Assembly (NCBI GenBank): GCA_963846475.1
Contig: CAWJVZ010000004.1
Span: 1,922,001 to 1,986,000, forward strand
Direction: 5' to 3'
Origin: DASWJZ01 sp963846475
GTDB taxonomy: Bacteria; Pseudomonadota; Alphaproteobacteria; Rhizobiales; Afifellaceae
Length of the DNA stretch: 64,000 bases
The notes below the pieces were generated by a model, which worked only from the letters and a program-made list of their open reading frames with translations, was not told the origin of the DNA and made no database searches. Every line of letters starts with the position of its first letter. The first letter of the stretch is position 1. The position numbers were made by a program, and so were the translations under genes. Below, one piece after another: positions 39,430-46,694 of the stretch.

Positions 39430-41298
39430 GTGTCCCCGATCATGCTGCCTTATTCCCAGGCCCTGCGCAGATTTGGCCGCTTCTTCCGCATGCCTCCGGG
39501 CATCACGGCGAGGCGCGAGTTCGAACGACAAGGACGTGATTATCTGCAGGTTTCTCAACAGCTTACGGAGAGCCCGCCACCCGTTGTGGCGATCGTTTGC
39601 CGGACGGCGGAGGGGCTGGAGGGGCGACTTGAGGCTATTTCGCGGCATGCAATCGTGCCCTGCGAGCTGGTCCTCCTCGCGTCTCGAAGCTCCGGGGCTA
39701 AGCTGCGGATCTCGCTGGAGAAATTCGCAGGAGCGGCGAATGCCCGGGTGATCTGGACGGACGGCCCGATAGAAACGCTCCGGGACGTCCTGGCTGCGCG
39801 CGCGGTGCTCGCACCCGGTGCCGACGCGGTCGTGCTCGGCAGCATGGCGCACGCAGGCCCGCGCTGGCTGCAAAAACTGCGGCTGGCAGCCTATTCAGGC
39901 GAGGAAGCTCAGGAGGTCAGCCGGATCGACGAGCATTCCTGCGTGTACGTCAGGCACGACCAAATCGCTCGCTCGACCGCTTCTTCGCCGGCAAACCTGC
40001 CGATCAGCGCGACCAAAGCGCGATTAGCGGACGAACAACGGACGCGCGCGCTGTTCGTCGTCTCGACGCAGACCGGCGGCACGCCGCAGACCAATCAGGA
40101 TCTGATGGGGGCGCTCGCCGGCCGCACCGATTGCTACCTGCTGCGTTGCGACTCCAAGGGGGTGTCGCTGCTCCGCTGGACCGGCGAGGCGCCAGAACTC
40201 CTCCACCACGTTCGCTTGCCGAAGCGGCTGGAACCGTTCCCGCATGTCGACGAGAGCTACGACCGGGTGGTCGCCGGCTGGCTCGCCGAATACCAGTTCG
40301 ACATCGTCCATATCCGCCACCTGGTCTGGCACAGCCTGTCCCTGCCGCGGCTCGCCAAGGCCTTCGGTATCCCGGTGGTCTTCTCCTTCCACGATTTCTA
40401 TACGGTCTGCCCGACCATCCGGCTGACCGACGAGAACGACGTCTTCTGCGGCGGCACCTGCACCGCCACGACGGGCCAGTGCAAGCATGAGCTGTGGAAG
40501 ACCAAAAAATTTCCGCCGCTGAAGAACGCCGCCGTCCACCGCTGGCGGGAGGCGATGGCGCCGATGCTCGCCGCCTGCGATGCCTTCGTGACGACCTCGC
40601 CGAGCACGCGCGACCTCATCCAGCGTTTTTTTCCGGTCACCCGGCAGAAGCCTTTCCCGATCATCGGGCACGGCAGGGATTTCGAGAAATTCGAGCGGGT
40701 CGGGCGCTTCCCGAAGGCGGGCGAGAAGGTGCGGGTTCTGGTCCCCGGCAACATCTCTGCCACCAAGGGGGCGCGGATCCTCGAAAAGCTGCAGGCGCTG
40801 AACGGCGACGGCCGCTTCGAATTCCACCTGATCGGCCAATATGCCGCCGCGCTGAAGGGCACGCCCAACCTGGTTTTCCACGGGCCTTACGACCGCAGGA
40901 ATTTCGGCGAGCGGGTGACAAGAATCGCGCCGCATTTCGGCGTCGTCCTGTCGATCTGGCCGGAGACGTTCTGCCACACGCTGACGGAGATGTGGGCTTC
41001 CGGGCTGCCGGTCGCCGGCTTCGACCTCGGGGCGGTCGGCGAACGCATCCGCCGGCACGGCGGCGGCTGGCTGATCAGCCCGGTGACGGCCGAGGCGGCC
41101 TTCTCGGCACTGCAGGCGATCGTCTCGGACCGCGCCGCCTTCGAGCAAAGGCTCGCCGAGGTCGCCGCGTGGCAGGAGGGTCCCGGAGCTGCGGAAAACT
41201 GCGCCTGGATGGCCGATGCCTACGACGAGCTCTATCGGTCCTTGCTGAGCGGCCCGGTGATTGCGAGCCCGCCGGCCCTGGCCGCGGGCGCGATCTGA
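39430..41298 (+). CDS. Glycosyltransferase with degenerate GT2-like N-terminus and GT4 C-terminus
   Basis: 622 residues. The first 190 resemble a collapsed copy of the GT2 protein upstream: GPRWLQKLRLAAYSGEEAQE matches that protein's PRWLENLRLAAYSGARV, but the metal-binding NSDTE reads GSMAH and the catalytic middle is missing. From about residue 205 (RTRALFVVSTQTGGTPQTNQ) a full GT4/GT-B domain follows: FSFHDFYTVCPTIRL, VRVLVPGNISATKGARILEK, then SIWPETFCHTLTEMWASGLP (donor-site E-x7-E region). A Cys-containing loop (CGGTCTATTGQC) is notable. Starts GTG 39430 or ATG 39442. Confidence 0.8.
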   Translation: MSPIMLPYSQALRRFGRFFRMPPGITARREFERQGRDYLQVSQQLTESPPPVVAIVCRTAEGLEGRLEAISRHAIVPCELVLLASRSSGAKLRISLEKFAGAANARVIWTDGPIETLRDVLAARAVLAPGADAVVLGSMAHAGPRWLQKLRLAAYSGEEAQEVSRIDEHSCVYVRHDQIARSTASSPANLPISATKARLADEQRTRALFVVSTQTGGTPQTNQDLMGALAGRTDCYLLRCDSKGVSLLRWTGEAPELLHHVRLPKRLEPFPHVDESYDRVVAGWLAEYQFDIVHIRHLVWHSLSLPRLAKAFGIPVVFSFHDFYTVCPTIRLTDENDVFCGGTCTATTGQCKHELWKTKKFPPLKNAAVHRWREAMAPMLAACDAFVTTSPSTRDLIQRFFPVTRQKPFPIIGHGRDFEKFERVGRFPKAGEKVRVLVPGNISATKGARILEKLQALNGDGRFEFHLIGQYAAALKGTPNLVFHGPYDRRNFGERVTRIAPHFGVVLSIWPETFCHTLTEMWASGLPVAGFDLGAVGERIRRHGGGWLISPVTAEAAFSALQAIVSDRAAFEQRLAEVAAWQEGPGAAENCAWMADAYDELYRSLLSGPVIASPPALAAGAI

Positions 41299-41310
41299 CG
41301 TAAGAGGTTG

Positions 41311-41475
41311 TCCTTCTCCCGTGGGGAGAAGGTGCCCGCGGAGCGGGCGGGCGTGCGGCGGTGGCCGGTGCGCGCGTTTTCAGGCAGCGGTAGTGTTTCA
41401 GATAATCACAGGCGCCGTACGCCCTCACCCGTCGCTTGCGGCGACACCCTCTCCCCACGGGAGAGGGGATCCTCG
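41311..41475. repeat. Pair of CCCTCTCCC/CCTTCTCCC palindromic repeats (REP-like)
   Basis: Two hairpins of the same family in opposite sense: CCTTCTCCC GTG GGGAGAAGG at 41312-41332 (9-base stem) and CCCTCTCCC CAC GGGAGAGGG at 41447-41467 (9-base stem). Around them are GCCCGCGGAGCGGGC and CCTCACCCGTCGCTTGCGGCGACA, standard companions of this dispersed Rhizobiales repeat. The first hairpin lies just after the glycosyltransferase stop and may act as a terminator; the second forms the 3' end of the next gene. Confidence 0.7.
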
Positions 41476-42347
41476 CGCAAGGCCCTCAGCGCCTGGCCGA
41501 GCGCCTGATGGGCGGGGAGGCCGGTTCGCTCCATCTCGCCGGCGAGCCAGCCGACATGCACCAGGCGGATTTCGATGGGAATGCTGTGCAGCCCGACGGC
41601 CTGGGCGATGGCGGTGCGGTGCTTGCCGCCGAGATGGCGGACGAGCTCGCCGCCGGCGCCGATCGCCACGCCGATATCGCGCTCGGATCCCTCGAATTTC
41701 GGCGGCCGCACGTCGCGGTGGCGGAACCAGCGTTTTCGAAAACTGCGGAACTCGCGGCGCGGCACGATGCCGTGCTTGCGCATGCTGCGGATGAGGTCGA
41801 CGCAATAGCGGAAGTAGGCGTCTACCTCGGCCGGGCCGGCGAGCGGCACGCCGTAGCGCCTGGCCGGGCGGCCGCGCCCGGCCGCCGCCAGCAGCTCCCC
41901 GTAGGCCCGGGTTTTGGTGAAATCGAGGTCGGCGGCGACCAGCTCGCTCACCTCCCGATGCACCGGCGAGCGGGCGAGCGGCCGCACCGCCTTGCTCCAG
42001 TCGCCGGTGTCGAGGAACGAGGTGCCGATCCAGTGCGGCCCGCGCTCGTCGCGGACGAAATCGCTGAGGCGGGCCGTGAGGCGGGCGGGATCGATGTTGA
42101 AATTGAGCGCCCGCCCAAAATACCAGCGGGCGTGGTCGGGCAGCACCAGGACATCGTCAGATCCGTCCAGGAGCCGCTCTACCGCCTTATCGAAAATTCT
42201 CGGAAACAGCAGCCGGGAGCCGAGGAGGGGGGTGGCGACGCCGGAGAGGCGCCGCGCGTACAAATCCGGCCGCCGCGGCCGCTCGCGCGGCGACACCCGC
42301 ACATAGCGCGGGCCCGAATCGCTTGATGTCGGCAGAGGCTGATCCAT
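41406..42347 (-). CDS. Hypothetical protein, ParB/sulfiredoxin-like C-terminal motif, tail encoded by a repeat
   Basis: 313 residues from ATG 42347, no signal or membrane helix. Near the C-terminus GELVRHLGGKHRTAIAQAVG followed by IPIEIRLVHVGW resembles the G-x-H-R-hydrophobic motif of ParB/Srx-fold proteins that often sit in polysaccharide loci. The last 25 residues or so (LREDPLSRGERVSPQATGEG) are encoded by the REP-like repeat, so an original, shorter C-terminus was probably overwritten. Convergent with the glycosyltransferase. Function unknown. Confidence 0.6.
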   Translation of the reverse strand: MDQPLPTSSDSGPRYVRVSPRERPRRPDLYARRLSGVATPLLGSRLLFPRIFDKAVERLLDGSDDVLVLPDHARWYFGRALNFNIDPARLTARLSDFVRDERGPHWIGTSFLDTGDWSKAVRPLARSPVHREVSELVAADLDFTKTRAYGELLAAAGRGRPARRYGVPLAGPAEVDAYFRYCVDLIRSMRKHGIVPRREFRSFRKRWFRHRDVRPPKFEGSERDIGVAIGAGGELVRHLGGKHRTAIAQAVGLHSIPIEIRLVHVGWLAGEMERTGLPAHQALGQALRALREDPLSRGERVSPQATGEGVRRL

Positions 42348-42545
42348 TCCGTTCGTTTCGTGCTGAACCAAGGCGGCGAATTTGCGAAGGGCGCGGGGCC
42401 GGCAGGCCGGCAGAGTTCACCCGGGCCGGCGCGGTCGCGCCGAACGCTTCTGCATGATGGGCCATCAGCCCGCAAGGCGGTTCTCAGGCTGTGCAACACG
42501 CTGCGGATGTAGGGGCGATCACAGCCCAAACTTGGACGAGTCTTC

Positions 42546-42977
42546 TCAAAGGTGCTGAATCTCGACATCCCCCCACTTCTCTTTGAGGTATTCGGCGACA
42601 AGACGCCGGTGGCAGTGATGCGGTTTGTCTTCACTACAAAGCAGGCAACCTCCATCTAGCCGCGAACGATCAATAGCTTCGATTTTGCGCTGCGCCATCA
42701 ACTCAAGAAACTTCTCGGCGTACGTTGACCAACTGCCATTCGATTTCTTGTACTCGTCCAGCATGCCCTGCGTCGGTGCGAGTGCCGGAATATGCTCGTA
42801 TCCAGCGTTACAAATTGCTTTCATAAAGAATCTAAGGTCGTCCTTTTTGGCGAAGCCCGCCAGCTGCGAGACGTTGTTTAGGCGCACGTCGATCACCTTG
42901 TTGACGTTGGCTTTCGAGAGGCGGGAGAAGAACCCCTCCGCGGATGTTTTGGTGAAGCCGATGGTGAAGAGCTTCAT
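42546..42977 (-). CDS. DUF488 family protein (first copy)
   Basis: 143 residues. DUF488 signature: IGFTKTSAEGFFSRLSKANV, VIDVRLNNVSQLAGFAKKDD and the C-terminal Cys/His motif CSEDKPHHCHRRLVAEYL. Functions are poorly known; the conserved D-R and C-x..C-H-R residues suggest an enzyme or nucleotide-binding fold. Overlaps the second DUF488 gene by 4 bases. Local GC is clearly lower than in the flanking locus, indicating transfer. Confidence 0.85.
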   Translation of the reverse strand: MKLFTIGFTKTSAEGFFSRLSKANVNKVIDVRLNNVSQLAGFAKKDDLRFFMKAICNAGYEHIPALAPTQGMLDEYKKSNGSWSTYAEKFLELMAQRKIEAIDRSRLDGGCLLCSEDKPHHCHRRLVAEYLKEKWGDVEIQHL

Positions 42978-43615
42978 TCTGCAGCCCCGGAAACCCTGAG
43001 AGGCATAATGCCATTGGAAGTGACGGTGTCGGGCGCTTGTTCCCGATAGGCTATGTGTTCGCCCTGACGAGCATATGCGTCTTCAATCACAACTTCTTCA
43101 GGGCGGAACATGTCTGAACTAGGGATTTTGAGCATGGCGACGAGGCGTTTCAGCGCATCCTCGTGCTCTTCAAGCCGACCATCGCCGAGAATATGTTTCA
43201 CGGCCACGCCTTCTTCCTTCAAGCGGCGGGAGACGAGAATTGTCCGGTGGCAATCCAAGGGTTCCTTTTCCGCGCACATCAGAGCAACACGATGGGCAAC
43301 GGCTCCGATTTTGACGCGCTCAATGCCTTGCTTGAACAAGTCTGTTTGTGCCAAGAGCCCATACTGCACCTGGCCATTCCGGTAGCACCTTCTGTCTTCC
43401 GAGCGTGCGCCCAGTTCCTTTCCGAGGAACACGTATTTCACGCCCGCGGATGCGAGAGCCTTTCTGAGCGGCTCACGATTGAACTGCGGGTTCATCCGGC
43501 TGTAGGGCTTCGATCTGACATCACAGACCGCCGTGATCGAATGTAACCGCAGCAGCTCGAGGAAGCGTTCAATCGAGTTGGTGGAGTGACCAACTGTGTA
43601 AACGGCTTCTGACAT
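42974..43615 (-). CDS. DUF488 family protein (second copy, longer)
   Basis: 213 residues. YTVGHSTNSIERFLELLRLH, CDVRSKPYSRMNPQFNREPL, KYVFLGKELGARSED and CAEKEPLDCHRTILVSRRL are the classic DUF488 motifs, closer to the canonical family than the first copy. A C-terminal extension of about 45 residues follows. The start at ATG 43615 lies 2 bases after the stop of the upstream gene. Three genes (dual-OB-like, DUF488, DUF488) form one operon. Confidence 0.85.
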   Translation of the reverse strand: MSEAVYTVGHSTNSIERFLELLRLHSITAVCDVRSKPYSRMNPQFNREPLRKALASAGVKYVFLGKELGARSEDRRCYRNGQVQYGLLAQTDLFKQGIERVKIGAVAHRVALMCAEKEPLDCHRTILVSRRLKEEGVAVKHILGDGRLEEHEDALKRLVAMLKIPSSDMFRPEEVVIEDAYARQGEHIAYREQAPDTVTSNGIMPLRVSGAAE

Positions 43616-43617
43616 GG

Positions 43618-44322
43618 TCAGGCCGCCCTCTCGGGCGTTATGACTGCAGCGACCAGTTTGGTGGAGAATCCGTTGATTACCTCGGGAAGGCTGACACACA
43701 GACGCGAAGCGTCAACGTGGTAGGTTCCGTTATCGCCAGCAAAATACTTCTCTTCGACCCACGGGTCTGTAACAACGAAATTGTAGCGGTCGCCGTTAAA
43801 ACTGAAGTTGGCGCGGACCCGTCGCCGGTCGGGTCCAGCGTACTGCGTTTCCATCCCGACCACGAGGTCCAATCGGGTCGGCGAAATGAGCAGGAGCGAT
43901 CCCAGCTGGCTGACGGCGGTCGCCTCCGATACCTTGTCGTGCAATCCATGGTAACTGGAAGCTTCGTTTGGCCAAAGTGAGCCCGCGACTGTGTCGGTTG
44001 CCGCGGCAATTTGCTGCCACGTTGCACGGCCAACCTTTTCCCAATAGTGATCCGCCCGGATTTGATGGTTTTCCTGATGGTGCGCATTTGGCCGCGGAGC
44101 TTGCATCGGGACAGTCACGATGTCCAGGACATCCGCCAAAGTCCCATTTTTATACTGACGGTCCTCTTCGGATATAGCGTTGCGGTTTGCAGCGTTGATG
44201 GGGCGAATCCAGGCACCAGTAACGCCTCTCGAGACCTCCTTTCCCGCGAAGCAGCGCCCATCGGGGCGGCGGGAATTGGCAAGGCATAGGATTGTCTTCG
44301 CGTAGGGCTCCGGATCTGTCAT
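43618..44322 (-). CDS. Probable dual OB-domain protein, first gene of the DUF488 operon
   Basis: 234 residues. KTILCLANSRRPDGRCFAGK, GVTGAWIRPINAANRNAISE, DVLDIVTVPMQAPRPNAHHQ and LCVSLPEVINGF resemble hypothetical proteins described as dual OB-domain, often found beside DUF488 genes. Two beta-rich halves with an R-P pair fit nucleic-acid or nucleotide binding, but this is inference. I chose ATG 44322; the frame extends upstream to 44475 without coding character. Divergent from the DUF4238 gene with a 140-base gap. Confidence 0.6.
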   Translation of the reverse strand: MTDPEPYAKTILCLANSRRPDGRCFAGKEVSRGVTGAWIRPINAANRNAISEEDRQYKNGTLADVLDIVTVPMQAPRPNAHHQENHQIRADHYWEKVGRATWQQIAAATDTVAGSLWPNEASSYHGLHDKVSEATAVSQLGSLLLISPTRLDLVVGMETQYAGPDRRRVRANFSFNGDRYNFVVTDPWVEEKYFAGDNGTYHVDASRLCVSLPEVINGFSTKLVAAVITPERAA

Positions 44323-44462
44323 GGCCCCAGAAATAGGCAATTGGGGAGTAAGATGGAAGGCGCAATGTTGGCGTGCCTGAACCCCGGCGATTTCGGGAGG
44401 AATCGTCATTGTGCGCCGGACCATCACCGAGCTATGCGCCGCGACTAAGGCGAGACCCGCGT

Positions 44463-45338
44463 ATGACCGATCCACGGCGCCACCACTACGTGCCGCAGTT
44501 TCACCAGCGGCGCTTCGCAGACACCCATGGCCGTCTCTGGGTCTGGGACAAGGTGTCTGACCGAGTGTTTCAAACCAAGCCCGGGTCCGTCGCCGTGGAA
44601 GCTGACTTTTATCGGCTACATGATTTCGAGAAGCTTGGACATGATCCGTTCACCATGGAAAGGCAGCTTTCCGAGATGGAGGCGCAGATGTCCCTTATTA
44701 CGGAGCAATGGCTAGGCTGGCTACGGACCATTGAGCCTGGTCAACCGATCGAGATTCCTGCGCCGAACCGTGAAATCGTCTCGCAGTTCATAGCTGTCCA
44801 GTTCCTGCGAACGGCTGACACACGCGACATCCTAAGCGCCATGCATGAAGCCGATCATCCCGACAAGCGGTTGTCCAAAGAGGAGCGCACGGGATTGCAC
44901 ACGGAATTAATCTGGGATCTCGCCACCGTCGACCGGATCGCTGGACATATCAGGGAGGCGATCTGGATTTTTGCAAGGAATGAGACATCAACCCCCTTCC
45001 TTACATCCGATAATCCGGTTGCCTTCCGGACGAAGGACAATGCCATGTGGCTTAAGGTTGGATTCGTGACGGAAGGAAGCTATGCGGTTTATCCGCTAGC
45101 ACCCGACATCATCATGTTTTGTCACGAGCGCGAATACTGGAAAAAGATTGATGCGCTGGATGGCTGCCTCTCGCCTGTTTCGCTGGACGATGAAATGGTC
45201 GAAAGCGAGAATTCCGGACAGGTATTTATGGCCAGCCGCTTTGTCATTTCACCGGTCGACGACTTCGCATTCGCACGAGAATTCGCAAAGACGATCGGAA
45301 CGGATACGTACGCAAAACGCGGAGCAGAACTTCAATAA
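44463..45338 (+). CDS. DUF4238 domain protein
   Basis: 291 residues. The N-terminal RRHHYVPQFHQRRFAD is the defining DUF4238 motif (HHYVPxF), followed by LWVWDKVSDRVFQTKP, AVEADFYRLHDFEKLG and, near residue 180, TPFLTSDNPVAFRTKD, also conserved. The family is uncharacterised and scattered among mobile or defence-like islands. It faces away from the DUF488 operon and shares its lower GC. Confidence 0.82.
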   Translation: MTDPRRHHYVPQFHQRRFADTHGRLWVWDKVSDRVFQTKPGSVAVEADFYRLHDFEKLGHDPFTMERQLSEMEAQMSLITEQWLGWLRTIEPGQPIEIPAPNREIVSQFIAVQFLRTADTRDILSAMHEADHPDKRLSKEERTGLHTELIWDLATVDRIAGHIREAIWIFARNETSTPFLTSDNPVAFRTKDNAMWLKVGFVTEGSYAVYPLAPDIIMFCHEREYWKKIDALDGCLSPVSLDDEMVESENSGQVFMASRFVISPVDDFAFAREFAKTIGTDTYAKRGAELQ

Positions 45339-45347
45339 AGCCGCTCT

Positions 45348-45425
45348 TCAGCGCGCCAGGCGCTCGCCGCCGGACAGAAGCATGCCGAGGATCACCGCGC
45401 CATAGGTCTCCCTCCACCCAGCCCG
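45348..45425 (-). pseudogene. Remnant: C-terminal tail of a RbsC-type sugar permease
   Basis: The last 25 codons before the stop at 45348 read RAGWRETYGAVILGMLLSGG plus ERLAR. The intact permease at 52294-53280 ends EAGRQVIYGAVIIGMLLLYG plus RERLSR. DNA similarity is also evident over about 60 bases. Nothing upstream matches, so only the 3' tip of a former permease gene remains, next to the receiver-domain remnant. Confidence 0.7.
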
Positions 45426-45489
45426 CGCATAACGGGAATCATCGAAGCAATATCCGGAACGCGGGCAACGCAGGCGCGAAGCACCCCCC

Positions 45490-45810
45490 AGGTTTAACCC
45501 TGCATGGCGCGACGTTCTGCGAGGCCGCGGCGGGAGCCTGGCTCGCCCGGATGATGCGGGCGAGAGCTTGCTGGTCGAAGGGCTTCTTGACGCGGCAGAG
45601 ATCGTGGAGGGCGCCCTCCGGCAGCTCGGCATAGCCGGTGGCCAGAACGACCGGGAGCCCAGGCCATGTCTGCCTGATGGCGCTGGCGAGCTGCAGGCCG
45701 GTCATGCCCGGCATGGCCTGGTCGGTGATGACAAGGTCGACCCGCCGTCCATCCATGAGAAGGTCCAGCGCCTGCCGGCAGCGCCTCTCCGACCGCCCTT
45801 CCCTTCGGCG
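45490..45810 (-). pseudogene. Remnant: C-terminal half of a response-regulator receiver domain
   Basis: VDLVITDQAMPGMTGLQLAS (phosphoacceptor Asp in ITDQAMPG), PGLPVVLATGYAELPEG and RVKKPFDQQALARII form the second half of a REC domain. The N-terminal half is missing or out of frame upstream. Over about 210 bases it matches the 3' end of the MHYT gene at 48070-48293 in the same orientation, at roughly 90 percent identity by eye. A small deletion before the stop shifts the end of the frame. Confidence 0.75.
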
Positions 45811-45827
45811 CCGGCTCGGCAGGATCG

Positions 45828-46454
45828 TCAGAGCCAGCGCGCCTGCTCTTCCTCGGTCGGCAGGCGGCCTTCCGGCGTGAGCCGGTCCACAGTGTCGGGA
45901 AGTTCGCGGCTCAGCTCGGAGAGAACCTCGTCATAAGGTTTGCCCGTCTCCGCCGAGAGCTCTTCCAGCGTGTCGCGGCCGAGCGCCAGCTCCAGCTGAT
46001 CGGGGGAGACCGGCTTGTTCTGCCCGGTGCGGACCCACGAGTTCGCCGCCTCGGCATGGCCGCTCTGCTGCATCTTGGCGATGATTTCGCTCAGCCCGGC
46101 GCCGAGGAAGCCGCCGCCCGCCGCGCCGCCGAGCAACCCGCCGAGGCCGCCGCCGCGCAGGAGATCGCCCAATCCGCCGCCCGACGCACCGGCGCGGCCG
46201 GGCTGCTGGCCGCCGAAGATGCCACCGAGAAGGCCGCCTAGCCCGCCGCTATCGGGCTCGGCGCCGCGGAAGCCGCCGCCTGCGTCCGGGGCGCCGGAGC
46301 CCGGGCCGCTTCGTCCCATCATGTCGGCCAGACGTCCCTTGCCGTGGTAGGTGCGGTAGGCGAGGAGCGCCATGAGGGCGAGAGTCATGGCGGACGGCCC
46401 GCCGCCGCGGCCGCCGCGCCGGCCGCCGCCCAGCATGTTGTCGAGCAAGCCCAT
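45828..46454 (-). CDS. DUF937/YidB family protein
   Basis: 208 residues beginning MGLLDNMLGGGRRG. A glycine-rich N-terminal two thirds (GGLGDLLRGGGLGGLLGGAA) is followed by the YidB-type C-terminus: GQNKPVSPDQLELALGRDTL, EELSAETGKPYDEVLSELSR and LPDTVDRLTPEGRLP. YidB/DUF937 proteins are small cytosolic proteins of unclear role, often linked to stress. Divergent from the YsnF-type stress gene across a 240-base region. Confidence 0.8.
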   Translation of the reverse strand: MGLLDNMLGGGRRGGRGGGPSAMTLALMALLAYRTYHGKGRLADMMGRSGPGSGAPDAGGGFRGAEPDSGGLGGLLGGIFGGQQPGRAGASGGGLGDLLRGGGLGGLLGGAAGGGFLGAGLSEIIAKMQQSGHAEAANSWVRTGQNKPVSPDQLELALGRDTLEELSAETGKPYDEVLSELSRELPDTVDRLTPEGRLPTEEEQARWL

Positions 46455-46643
46455 GAAGAATCCTCCCGTCGATCCGGGCTACAACCGGAGCGGAGGAAGA
46501 AGGTTGCCTGGCGCCCCCGAGACTGGTCGCAATGCCGTCGCGCTGAACAGCCAAAGCAGGAGTGCAGCACAATACTTGCCATGGCAAGTTTCGGCTGCCT
46601 TCACAATAAAATCCGGCTGCCCTTCACAATACGATAGAGCGCC

Positions 46644-46668
46644 GGAACATAGCGTCCGCGCAGTCGTT
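46644..46668 (+). promoter_or_regulatory. EcfG-type general stress promoter
   Basis: GGAAC at 46644-46648 and CGTT at 46665-46668, separated by exactly 16 bases, match the alphaproteobacterial sigma-EcfG consensus GGAAC-N16/17-CGTT. It points at the YsnF-domain stress gene, whose ATG lies 27 bases downstream of the -10 element. Confidence 0.78.
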
Positions 46669-46694
46669 GTGGCGACTTCGAAGGTCGGAACCCT

